From the NCBI GenBank assembly GCA_005799475.1, contig SYGQ01000031.1, forward strand, positions 1 through 17,500: a DNA stretch of 17,500 nt, in the 5' to 3' direction. This stretch comes from Planctomycetia bacterium. Lineage in GTDB: Bacteria; Planctomycetota; Phycisphaerae; Phycisphaerales; SM1A02. Of this stretch, positions 1 through 7,976 are shown piece by piece. The number at the start of each line of letters is the position of its first letter. Position 1 is the stretch's first letter. The notes beneath the pieces were generated by a model. That model did no database searches. It was not told the DNA's origin and was given only the letters and a program-made list of their open reading frames with translations. The position numbers and the translations under genes were made by a program.

Positions 1-2412
1 AATGAGAAGGCGGGCTTGGCGCCGGACGAGGAGTCGCGTCAGTTGTGGCTTCAGTACCTGCCCGAAGACCGAGTGATTCCGGGATCGATGAAGGACAACT
101 TCTGGGAAATGGGCGAGACCGGTCCGTGCGGTCCCTGCTCGGAGATTCACTTCGATCGAATCGGCGCGCGCGTGGCGACGAAACTCGTCAACGCGGGCGA
201 TCCCGATGTCCTAGAGATTTGGAATCATGTCTTCATCCAGTTCAACCGAGAACCCGACGGATCGCTGCGCGCGCTCCCGGCACGCCATGTCGACACGGGC
301 ATGGGGCTCGAGCGGCTCGTCAGCGTCATTCAGGACAAGCGCTCGAACTACGACACGGATCTGTGGAGCCCAATCTTCGATGCGATCCGTCAGGAGACGG
401 GCGCGCGGCCCTACGGCGGCTCGCTTGAGAACCACACCGATATCGCCTACCGCGTCATCGCGGATCACTTGCGCTGTCTTACAGTCGCCGCCTGCGACGG
501 CGCGGGGCCCGGGGCCGATGGGCGCAACTATGTGCTGCGGCGCATCCTTCGCCGTGCCGCACGACATGGTCGGCAGACCATGGGACGCCAAGACGCCTTT
601 CTGTACCGACTGGTTCCCTCGGTCGCGGAGACACTCGGTGACGCGTTCCCGGAGATCCGCGCGGGGGCTTCGCGCGCTGCCGATGTGATCCGTGCCGAGG
701 AAGAGGCGTTTGGCCGAACGATCGACCGAGGGCTCGCGCTGTTCGAGGAGGCCGCCTCGCGCGCCGCGCTCGTCAACGGGACCAAGTGCGTCAGTGGCGA
801 GGACGCGTTCCGCCTTCACGACACGATGGGATTCCCTGTCGACTTGACGCAAGTCATGGCGCATGAGCGCGGCATTTCGGTCGACCTTTCCGACTACGAG
901 AGGCGGATGGGGGCCGCGCGCGAACTGAGCCGCGCTGGCGGCACGCAGGCGCAGGTGATGCACTTTCCGCCCGATGCGATTGCGGCGCTTGAGGCGCGCA
1001 AGGTCCTGCCGACCGATGACCGTGCCAAGTACACGACACTGAGCGAGTCAGCGACGGTGCAGGGACTTTGGACGGGCCATGCGTTCGCCGAGGCGCTGCG
1101 TGAAGGCGAGTCGGGCGCCGTGATCGTGGACCGCACCTGCTTCTACGCCGAGTCGGGCGGCCAAGTTGGCGACACGGGAGAGGTGGCGACTTCCACGGGT
1201 GCGTTCACCGTGCGCGACACGCAATCGTTTGGCCCGTTTGTCTTGCACATCGGCGAGGTCGTACGGGGCGTCATCGGCACCGGCGACAGCGCGCGTCTCG
1301 CGCTCGATGCCCCGCGGCGCAGAGAAGTTGCGGGCAACCACACCGCGACCCACTTGCTCAATCTCGCGCTGCGTGAGGTGGTGGGCGCTGATGTCGAACA
1401 GCGCGGCTCCCTGGTGGCGCCGGACCGCTTGCGCTTCGACTATGCCGCTCGCGGTGGGCTCTCCGGGGCGCAGGTCGCAGAGGTCGAGGCGAAGGTGATG
1501 GACCGCATCGCACAGAACCTGACAGTGTTCGCAAAGGAGTCGGGGCTCGGCAAGGCCAAGTCTGTGCGCGGAGTGCGCGCCGTCTTTGGCGAGCGCTATC
1601 CGGATCCTGTGCGCGTCGTGTCTGTCGGCGTTGATGTGGATCGTCTGATGGCGGATTCCAGCAATGCGGACTGGGAACGATCGAGCGTCGAGTTCTGCGG
1701 CGGTACGCATGTTGGAGCGACGAGCGAGATCGGGGCATTCGTGCTCGTGAGCGAAAGCGCGCTCGCGGCAGGTGTGCGGCGCGTCTTTGCGCTGACGGGG
1801 GCCGCGGCAGCAAGCGCGACGCGCGAGGCGCAGGCTCTTTCCGCGCGCGTCGATGCGGCCATGCGACTCGACGGCGAGGCGCTCGTGACGGAGGCGGCCG
1901 ACATCGTGCGCATCGAACCGACGCTTGCGCTGGGCGCCTCGGCGCGCGCCGCGCTTGCCCCCAAACTCGAGGGATTGCGCGAGCGCGTGAAGGATGCGCG
2001 CAAGGCCAGTCAGGGCGCATCGCGCGATGGCGCCTTGGCCGATGCGAAGGCAGCGATCGACGCGCACGCGATGAGCGCGGACCCCGGTGCTGCACTTGTG
2101 CTCGAAGTCGCTCGGGCCGACGCCCAGGCACTCCTTGCGGTCATTGACTCCGCTCGAGCGCGCTGTCCGCAGGCACCGGTGCTCCTCCTGAGCGGCGATG
2201 CTGAGAGCGGGAAGGTCGCCATCGTGGCCGCATGCCCCGAGGGCGCGATCGCCAGTGGACTCAAGGCCGGCGACTGGGCGCGCGCGGCGGCTCAGGCGTG
2301 TGGCGGAAAGGGCGGCGGCAAGAGCGACCTCGCACAGGCCGGCGGCAAGGACCCGTCAAAGATCGCCGAGGCCATCGCCGCGGCGCGCGCATTCGCGACG
2401 GCGTCTCGATAG
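1..2412 (+). CDS. alaS: Alanine--tRNA ligase, 5' end cut by window edge
   Basis: Charges tRNA-Ala with alanine in the cytoplasm and hydrolyses misacylated Ser/Gly-tRNA-Ala. The frame is open from base 1, so the start lies upstream. About 800 codons are visible; the family has roughly 870-900, so some 100 residues of the class II catalytic core are missing. The remaining core shows KDNFWEMGETGPCGPCSE (codons about 32-49). The editing domain carries the zinc ligands: HTATH at codons 447-451 and CGGTH at 566-570. The C-terminal C-Ala (DHHA1-like) domain ends with the glycine-rich KGGGKSDLAQAGGKDP. The stop is TAG at 2410-2412. acs follows after 59 bp but has its own promoter-like motif, so co-transcription is not required. 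Recognition is firm; only the 5' boundary is unknown. Confidence 0.97.
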   Translation, partial: NEKAGLAPDEESRQLWLQYLPEDRVIPGSMKDNFWEMGETGPCGPCSEIHFDRIGARVATKLVNAGDPDVLEIWNHVFIQFNREPDGSLRALPARHVDTGMGLERLVSVIQDKRSNYDTDLWSPIFDAIRQETGARPYGGSLENHTDIAYRVIADHLRCLTVAACDGAGPGADGRNYVLRRILRRAARHGRQTMGRQDAFLYRLVPSVAETLGDAFPEIRAGASRAADVIRAEEEAFGRTIDRGLALFEEAASRAALVNGTKCVSGEDAFRLHDTMGFPVDLTQVMAHERGISVDLSDYERRMGAARELSRAGGTQAQVMHFPPDAIAALEARKVLPTDDRAKYTTLSESATVQGLWTGHAFAEALREGESGAVIVDRTCFYAESGGQVGDTGEVATSTGAFTVRDTQSFGPFVLHIGEVVRGVIGTGDSARLALDAPRRREVAGNHTATHLLNLALREVVGADVEQRGSLVAPDRLRFDYAARGGLSGAQVAEVEAKVMDRIAQNLTVFAKESGLGKAKSVRGVRAVFGERYPDPVRVVSVGVDVDRLMADSSNADWERSSVEFCGGTHVGATSEIGAFVLVSESALAAGVRRVFALTGAAAASATREAQALSARVDAAMRLDGEALVTEAADIVRIEPTLALGASARAALAPKLEGLRERVKDARKASQGASRDGALADAKAAIDAHAMSADPGAALVLEVARADAQALLAVIDSARARCPQAPVLLLSGDAESGKVAIVAACPEGAIASGLKAGDWARAAAQACGGKGGGKSDLAQAGGKDPSKIAEAIAAARAFATASR

Positions 2413-2459
2413 GTCGCTCGAGTGAGCCCGTCACGGCGGGGCGAGTGGACCGTGCGGAC

Positions 2460-2465
2460 TACGCT
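2460..2465 (+). promoter_or_regulatory. -10-like hexamer TACGCT of acs
   Basis: TACGCT within GACTACGCT ends 6 nt before the acs ATG at 2472. That spacing would put the transcription start on or next to the start codon, giving a leaderless mRNA. No clear Shine-Dalgarno sequence lies before this ATG and no convincing -35 element is seen. The identical nonamer precedes sthA. Confidence 0.5.
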
Positions 2466-2471
2466 GTCCGC

Positions 2472-4451
2472 ATGAGCCAGGCGATCACGAGCGTCCTCCA
2501 AGAACACCGGATTTTCCAGCCAAGCGAGCACTTCCGGCGGCACATCGGGCCGATCCATGTGCCCTCCATGGACGCCTACCGTCAGACGCACGCGCGATCC
2601 ATCGCGGACCCCGAGTCATTCTGGGGGGAAGTGGCGTCGGAGTACCACTGGATCTCGCCGTGGTCGAAGGTCGTCGAATGGAACCTGCCCGACGCGAAGT
2701 GGTTCGTGGGAGCGAAGACAAACGCATGCGCCAACTGCATCGATCGGCAAATCGACTCGGGTCATGGCGACGAGGTTGCGATCATTTGGGAGGGTGAGCC
2801 GTGCGCACCGGACCCGGAAGTCCGACGACTCACCTACCGAGACCTGTTGCGTGAGACCTGCCGAACCGCGAACGCGCTCAAGTCGCTCGGCGTGCGCAGG
2901 GGTGATGTCGTCACGATCTACATGGGCATGGTGCCTGAACTCGCCATCGCCATGCTCGCGTGCGCACGGATCGGCGCCGCGCACAGCGTCATCTTCGGCG
3001 GCTTCGCGCCCCCGGCCATCGTCGATCGCGTCCACGATGCAAAGAGCCGCATCATCATCACATGCGACGGAGCTTGGCGGCGCGGCCAGATCGTGCCGCT
3101 CAAGCAGAATGTGGACGATGCCTGCGCGAAACTCCCCGATGTCGAGCATGTGCTCGTCGTCCGACGCACTCAGAGCGCAGTCACGATGAAGCCGGGGCGC
3201 GACCTGTGGTGGCACGACCTCATCGACTCGCAGTCGGACACATGCCCATGCGAAGCCATGGACGCCGAAGACCTCCTCTTCCTCCTCTACACGAGCGGGT
3301 CAACGGGAAAGCCAAAGGGGATTCGCCATACCACCGGCGGCTACATGGTCTTCACGGCCTACACGGCGAAGATGACCTTCAATCTCAACCCCGATCGGGG
3401 GCAGGTGTATTTCTGTACTGCTGACATTGGGTGGATCACCGGGCACTCTTACATTGTGTACGGCATCCTTCCCAATCGCGTGCCGACGGTGATGTATGAG
3501 GGGGCGCCGAACTCGCCTCGCGAGGACCGCCTCTGGTCCATGGTGGCGCGCCACAAGGCGACGCACTTCTACACCGCGCCAACAGCAATCCGCGCCTTCA
3601 TGAAGTGGGGCGATCAGCATCCGAAACAGCACGATCTCTCAAGCCTCATTGTGTTGGGCACGGTCGGCGAGCCGATCAACCCCGAGGCGTGGATCTGGTA
3701 CCACGAAATGATTGGCTCCTCGCGCTGCCCGATCGTCGACACGATGTGGCAGACCGAGACTGGTGGTCACATCATCACGCCGCTGCCTGGCTGCGTGCCG
3801 ACTGTGCCGGGCTCTTGCACTCTGCCGTTTTTCGGCATCGACGCGGCCATCGTCAACGAAACTGGCGAAGAGCTGGAGCCCAACAAGGGCGGCCTTCTCG
3901 TGATCCGCCGACCCTGGCCGGGCATGCTCCGCGGAATCCACGGCGACTCGCAGCGGTACTTCGACACCTATTGGTCGAGGGTGCCAGGCATGTATGTCGC
4001 GGGTGACGGCGCGCGGCGGGATGAGCGCGGCTACTTCTGGATCATGGGCCGCATCGATGATGTGATCAATGTGAGCGGCCATCGGCTCGGGACGATGGAG
4101 GTGGAGAGCGCGCTCGTCTCGCACGATGCGGTCGTCGAGGCGGCAGTTGTCGGCATGCCGCACGAGATCAAGGGCACCGGCATTGCGGCGTTCGTGACGC
4201 TCGCTCCCGACTTCAAGGGGGCCACCGGCGACGCACTCCGGCGACAACTCGGCGAGCATGTCACCAGAGAAATCGGCGCGATCGCGCGCCCGGACATGAT
4301 TCGGTTCACGGGGGCGCTCCCCAAGACGCGCTCGGGAAAGATCATGCGCCGGCTTCTTCGCGATATCGCCGCGGGCAAGGAGTCCACGCAGGACACGACA
4401 ACGCTCGAGGACTTCTCGCTCCTTGCGAAGTTGCGCGAAGGTGACGAGTAG
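2472..4451 (+). CDS. acs: Acetyl-CoA synthetase (AMP-forming)
   Basis: Activates acetate with ATP and CoA to acetyl-CoA through acetyl-AMP; cytoplasmic. The product is 659 aa (E. coli Acs is 652). The N-terminal ACAS cap starts near residue 20. The phosphate-binding loop YTSGSTGKPKG begins at Y273. The Acs-specific segment DIGWITGHSY follows, then the adenylate motif DTMWQTETGG at 423-432. The Trp that limits the acyl pocket (second W of the usual DTWWQTETGG) is W426, favouring acetate; the preceding Trp is Met here. The C-terminal SGKIMRR motif holds K623, the lysine acetylated for control in this family. The ATG at 2472 was chosen because the family N terminus fits and a -10-like motif lies just upstream. 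The frame stays open 80 codons further up, but that part lies inside alaS. It converges on the HD-GYP gene with 24 bp between them. Confidence 0.95.
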   Translation: MSQAITSVLQEHRIFQPSEHFRRHIGPIHVPSMDAYRQTHARSIADPESFWGEVASEYHWISPWSKVVEWNLPDAKWFVGAKTNACANCIDRQIDSGHGDEVAIIWEGEPCAPDPEVRRLTYRDLLRETCRTANALKSLGVRRGDVVTIYMGMVPELAIAMLACARIGAAHSVIFGGFAPPAIVDRVHDAKSRIIITCDGAWRRGQIVPLKQNVDDACAKLPDVEHVLVVRRTQSAVTMKPGRDLWWHDLIDSQSDTCPCEAMDAEDLLFLLYTSGSTGKPKGIRHTTGGYMVFTAYTAKMTFNLNPDRGQVYFCTADIGWITGHSYIVYGILPNRVPTVMYEGAPNSPREDRLWSMVARHKATHFYTAPTAIRAFMKWGDQHPKQHDLSSLIVLGTVGEPINPEAWIWYHEMIGSSRCPIVDTMWQTETGGHIITPLPGCVPTVPGSCTLPFFGIDAAIVNETGEELEPNKGGLLVIRRPWPGMLRGIHGDSQRYFDTYWSRVPGMYVAGDGARRDERGYFWIMGRIDDVINVSGHRLGTMEVESALVSHDAVVEAAVVGMPHEIKGTGIAAFVTLAPDFKGATGDALRRQLGEHVTREIGAIARPDMIRFTGALPKTRSGKIMRRLLRDIAAGKESTQDTTTLEDFSLLAKLREGDE

Positions 4452-4475
4452 CCGAGCGCGGCGCCCGACGCGCGA

Positions 4476-5447
4476 CTAGGCGCGACAGAGTGCTTCGACG
4501 AACGCCCTGCGAACCGTCGTCACACGGTCGCGAACTCCTGCGAGTGTGTTGACGATCTGCTCCTCCGGCGTCTCGAGCACTTCAGCGATTTCACGGCTCG
4601 AAAGCCGCTCGATGTAGTGCAATTCGACCACCAAGCGCTCTCCACTGGAGAGACTCTGAGCGACCATCGTGACCAAAGGTGCTGTCTGCTCAAGCATGTG
4701 CCATCTCCATGCACTCTTGCGCTCTCGGTCGGCTCCCTCGCCGTCCGTCGCCACCACTGACTGCAGGCTAGCACCATCCTGAGGCGATGCGTGATCTTCG
4801 TAGAGATTTTCTGCCTCATTTGGCCCGTCGCCTGCGGTGTCGGCGAACGCGACAGCGACTTCGGGATCGAACTGGGTACCCGCGCAGCGCATGAGTTCGT
4901 GAACAGCCTCTCGATGTGACTTGGGGGACGAGTACGGCCTGTCGGAGCGCATCGCGTCGTAACTGTCGACCACTGCAATGATTCTGGATGCGAGGGGAAT
5001 CTCCTCGTGCCCAATGCGCTCGGGGTATCCCTGAGCATCCCACCGTTCGTGGTGATGAAGCACGCCGGGCAACGCGAATGACAGCTCAGGAAATGCCGCA
5101 AGCAAGCGGTGCCCGGCCCGTGGGTGGCGCTTGACAATCTCATACTCCCGTGGAGTCAGCGGACCGCTCTTGAGGAGGATCTCATCAGGGATCCCGATCT
5201 TCCCAAGGTCATGGATCTGCGCGGTTTGCCGCACGCACTCGACCTGGCCCTGGTCGAGTCCTACGGCGACGGCGAGCCCTGCCGCGAGCGAGGCCACGCG
5301 GCGACAATGTGCCGTCGTGCCAGACTCCTTTGCCGCGATGAGGGTCGTGAGGACTTCGACGGTGTGCCGCTCTCTCATGGTGGTATCGCTTCGACTACTC
5401 CCGGGCGCGACTGAAGCCGACTTCCGGAATCTGCACAGTTCTCCCAC
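4476..5447 (-). CDS. HD-GYP domain protein with C-terminal sigma-70 region 4-like HTH
   Basis: Probably a cyclic-di-GMP (or related) phosphodiesterase coupled to DNA or RNA polymerase binding. From the GTG at 5447 it is 323 aa. The HD-GYP domain spans about residues 28-205: H47, HD at 79-80 with K83 (IHDLGKIGIPDEILLKSG), H108, HHERWDAQGYPE at 132-143 and D161 (VVDSYDAM). The metal-binding and GYP residues are all present; the usual Gly after the HHExxD aspartate is Ala. An acidic linker (about 206-245) leads to SSGERLVVELHYIERLSS and REIAEVLETPEEQI (about 267-298), which matches sigma-70 region 4. There is no N-terminal receiver or transmembrane segment. Start alternatives are GTG 5447, with a GGGAG about 8 nt upstream, and ATG 5378 (300 aa), which keeps both domains. 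It is divergent from the serine operon. Confidence 0.87.
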   Translation of the reverse strand: MGELCRFRKSASVAPGSSRSDTTMRERHTVEVLTTLIAAKESGTTAHCRRVASLAAGLAVAVGLDQGQVECVRQTAQIHDLGKIGIPDEILLKSGPLTPREYEIVKRHPRAGHRLLAAFPELSFALPGVLHHHERWDAQGYPERIGHEEIPLASRIIAVVDSYDAMRSDRPYSSPKSHREAVHELMRCAGTQFDPEVAVAFADTAGDGPNEAENLYEDHASPQDGASLQSVVATDGEGADRERKSAWRWHMLEQTAPLVTMVAQSLSSGERLVVELHYIERLSSREIAEVLETPEEQIVNTLAGVRDRVTTVRRAFVEALCRA

Positions 5448-5451
5448 GGGC

Positions 5452-5457
5452 TAGACT
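5452..5457 (+). promoter_or_regulatory. -10-like hexamer TAGACT of the serine operon
   Basis: TAGACT lies 11 nt before the ATG of the DUF1015 gene at 5469. The gap between that ATG and the divergent HD-GYP gene is only 21 bp, so the promoter must sit here or inside HD-GYP. The same hexamer precedes the MarC gene. No -35 consensus is recognisable. Confidence 0.45.
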
Positions 5458-5468
5458 CCCCCCGCCAC

Positions 5469-6695
5469 ATGCGGATCCATCCCTTTGCGGCAATTCGGGT
5501 ACCCGCACACCGTGCTTCGGAGGTTTCGTGCCCTCCCTACGACATCGTGGAGGATGCCGAGGCTCGAGCATTGGCTGTATCGAAGCCGAATTCGTTCATA
5601 CGGGTTGTGCGCCCGGAAACCGACTTTCCTCCCGAACAAAACCCGTACGCCAATGAGGTCTACGACCGGGGTCTGACCAACCTGAACGACCTGCTTGCTA
5701 GGGGGTACCTCGTTCGAGAGCGCGATCCCAAGTTGTTTGTGTACCGACAGAGCTCCGGTGGACGCCGTCAAGCTGGTCTTGTGTGTTGCCTCGATGTCGA
5801 CGACTACCGCACCCGGGTGATTCGGCGGCACGAGTTGACCCGCCCTGTCAAGGTCGATGATCGCGCCAAACACATGATGGCACTTGGGGTCCACGCGGAG
5901 GCGGTCTTGCTCGCGGTCGCTGGGGCGCCCGAACTCGCGCGACAGCTCTCGCGCGACATGAATGACCGACCACTGCTGCACTTCACGGCCAAGGACGGTA
6001 CGACCCACACGCTCTGGTCGGTCAATGACCCAGCGAAGTACGCCGCGATCTTCGCGCCAATCGAGCGCGTCTACATCGCTGACGGCCACCACCGCACCGC
6101 CGCGGCGGAAATCACCGCAGAGAGGTTGGGGTCCTCGGGGGGCGACGCATCGCAGCGGATCTTCGGCGTCTGCTATCCAGCCGAGGAACTCCACATCCTC
6201 CCCTACCACCGCCTCGTGCGCTTGGGGGGATCCGCTACCGCGCAGCAGTTTCTCGCGCAATTGCGCGAACGAGGGCCACTGGCACCGATGATGCAGGCCG
6301 ATGTCGCTTCCACGATTGGCGCGGGAAGCGTGGGCATCTTCGCTGAAGGCCGCTGGTGGCGTTTCACGATGCCCGCGGCGGCGTGCGCCGGCGTGATGGC
6401 AAACCTCGATGTGGCGCGGCTGAGCCAACACATCCTCGCGCCGTTGCTGGGGATCACCGATGAGCGCACCGATCCGCGCCTCTCATTCGCCGGCTCGTGC
6501 GGCGCGGCGCAGCTCGAAGTCGAAGTGCGCGAGGGACGCGCCGACATCGCGTTCGCGCTTCATGCCACATCGATGGCTGAGCTCATGGCGGTCGCCGACG
6601 CCGACCTCATCATGCCGCCCAAGTCCACTTGGTTCGATCCCAAGATCCGAAGCGGGATCTTTCTGCACGCCTTCGTCGACGGACACGAGGACTAG
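5469..6695 (+). CDS. DUF1015 family protein in serine operon
   Basis: A 408-aa member of the DUF1015 (COG4198) family, whose biochemical role I cannot name. The N-terminal opening (IHPFAAIRVPAHRASEVSCPPYD) and the Asn-Pro-Tyr stretch near residue 57 fit the family. The motif YIADGHHRTAAA places D205, H207, H208 and R209 in a row; this DGHHR signature resembles the active-site loop of ParB/Srx-fold nucleotide-dependent enzymes such as archaeal serine kinase SerK. No signal peptide or membrane helix is seen, so it is cytoplasmic. It is the first gene of a tight cluster: the stop is 9 nt before serA, and serC overlaps serA. The position argues for a role in serine or phosphoserine metabolism, possibly the step after SerC, since no serB lies in the window. 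That role is inference. The ATG at 5469 matches the family N terminus. Confidence 0.88.
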   Translation: MRIHPFAAIRVPAHRASEVSCPPYDIVEDAEARALAVSKPNSFIRVVRPETDFPPEQNPYANEVYDRGLTNLNDLLARGYLVRERDPKLFVYRQSSGGRRQAGLVCCLDVDDYRTRVIRRHELTRPVKVDDRAKHMMALGVHAEAVLLAVAGAPELARQLSRDMNDRPLLHFTAKDGTTHTLWSVNDPAKYAAIFAPIERVYIADGHHRTAAAEITAERLGSSGGDASQRIFGVCYPAEELHILPYHRLVRLGGSATAQQFLAQLRERGPLAPMMQADVASTIGAGSVGIFAEGRWWRFTMPAAACAGVMANLDVARLSQHILAPLLGITDERTDPRLSFAGSCGAAQLEVEVREGRADIAFALHATSMAELMAVADADLIMPPKSTWFDPKIRSGIFLHAFVDGHED

Positions 6696-6698
6696 GAT
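6693..6698 (+). promoter_or_regulatory. Possible internal -10 (TAGGAT) before serA
   Basis: TAGGAT overlaps the TAG stop of the DUF1015 gene and ends 6 nt before the serA ATG, the same spacing seen at acs and marC. Because three of its bases are the stop codon, this may be coincidence. Confidence 0.2.
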
Positions 6699-6704
6699 GC
6701 AGCG

Positions 6705-7976
6705 ATGATCCCGTCCGATGCCGATGCCGCTGCAGTGCCCTTGTCGCTCGTGGCTCGCGTTCTCGTCGTGGATGAGTTTGGGGAACACGGGCTCGCGTCG
6801 CTTCGCGAGGCGGGCTGCGACGCGATCCACAACCGCGCACTGACCGACGGCACGCTCGCGTTTGCGATCCGCGACCTCGAGCCCGACATCCTGCTTGTGC
6901 GATCGATGCGTGTCGACGAGTCCGCGTTCGCGGCGTCGGACCGACTTGGGCTCGTGGTGTGTACAGGGGCGACCACCGATGGCATCGATGTCGCCGCAGC
7001 GAACCGCCGCGGGATCTTCGTGTCGCATTGCCCGGCGCGAAGCGCTGCGGCCGTCGCCGAACTGGTCTTTGGGCTGGCCATCGCGTGCGATCGTCGGATT
7101 CCCGACTGCGTCGCGGCCGTGCGATCCGGGTCGTTGGCGCCCGTCGAGGGCGAGATCGCTTCTGGGCTATTCGGCCGCACTCTGGGCATCGTGGGACTCG
7201 GACATGTTGGCCAGGAAGTCGCGCGGCGAGGTCTTGCCTTCGGGATGCATGTCGTGGCGTGGAGTCACCACATCACGGAAGAGCGATGCGACGCGCTGGG
7301 GATCGACTACTGCGCCAATCTCGTGAACCTCGCGAAACTCTCCGATGTGGTCAGCGTCTGCGTGACCGCAAATGAAGGGTCGGCTGGCCTCATCTCGGAA
7401 AAGTTCTTCACTGCGCTCAAGCGAGGCTCGACGCTCATCAACACGAGCGAGATGTCGACGATCAATGAACCGGCGCTGCTGGCGGCTGTGCAGGCCAAGG
7501 GCATCCGGGTGGGACTCGATCTCCACACGACCGAACCCGCAGCGCGCATTTCCGGATCCCTCGCTGCGCTGCTCGCGGAACCGGGCGTGCTCGCGACGGC
7601 CACCTCAGCTTCGCTGACCCGGCAGGCCCGTGAGGCGGTCGAACTCGATGTCGTGCGCTCAGTGAGGCAGTGGCTCGAACGAGGCGTTGCGCTAGGGTGC
7701 GTCAATCGAACGACCGCGACGAGCGCCGTGACGCTCCTCCATGTGCGCCACCTCAATCTTCCGGGGACGCTTGCCGGTGTCTTCGAAGTGCTTGGCCGCG
7801 CGGGTATCAATGTCGAGGAGATGGAGAATGTGATCTGCGCCGGCGGCGAGGCGGGGATCGCACGAATCCATGTCAATGCCACGCCAACCGAGGGGCAGCT
7901 CGCCGAGATCAGGGCGCGCGCGCATGTGCTTGGCGTGACCGTGCAGGCGATTCAGCAGGAGCCTGATCGCTCATGA
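6705..7976 (+). CDS. serA: SerA-like D-3-phosphoglycerate dehydrogenase with ACT domain, atypical active site
   Basis: By family and position this would oxidise 3-phosphoglycerate to 3-phosphohydroxypyruvate with NAD, the first step of serine synthesis. The 423 aa comprise a substrate-binding half (about 18-115, with LLVRSM and AVAELVFGL), a Rossmann half with GLGHVG at 164-169, and a C-terminal ACT domain from about residue 346 (LNLPGTLAGVFEVLGRAGIN), the usual serine-feedback module. The active site is unusual. The catalytic Arg of INxxRG is Glu at 249 (INTSEMSTINE). The Glu of TEP is kept at 277. The catalytic His of TPHIGGST is Thr at 300 (ATATSASLT). A normal dehydrogenase mechanism is therefore uncertain. 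It lies between DUF1015 and serC, and its TGA overlaps the serC ATG by 4 bases. Confidence 0.85.
   Translation: MIPSDADAAAVPLSLVARVLVVDEFGEHGLASLREAGCDAIHNRALTDGTLAFAIRDLEPDILLVRSMRVDESAFAASDRLGLVVCTGATTDGIDVAAANRRGIFVSHCPARSAAAVAELVFGLAIACDRRIPDCVAAVRSGSLAPVEGEIASGLFGRTLGIVGLGHVGQEVARRGLAFGMHVVAWSHHITEERCDALGIDYCANLVNLAKLSDVVSVCVTANEGSAGLISEKFFTALKRGSTLINTSEMSTINEPALLAAVQAKGIRVGLDLHTTEPAARISGSLAALLAEPGVLATATSASLTRQAREAVELDVVRSVRQWLERGVALGCVNRTTATSAVTLLHVRHLNLPGTLAGVFEVLGRAGINVEEMENVICAGGEAGIARIHVNATPTEGQLAEIRARAHVLGVTVQAIQQEPDRS

Noticed and set aside
1048..2067. A 339-codon open frame opposite alaS
   Set aside because: It overlaps an unmistakable alaS frame and has the Arg/His/Ala-rich composition of antisense translation.
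2232..2471. An 80-codon N-terminal extension of acs
   Set aside because: It overlaps the end of alaS, is unlike Acs N termini, and the ATG at 2472 has a promoter-like motif just upstream.
4452..4475. GC-rich partial palindrome between acs and the HD-GYP gene
   Set aside because: CGCG repeats arise easily in this composition, and no T tract follows on either strand.
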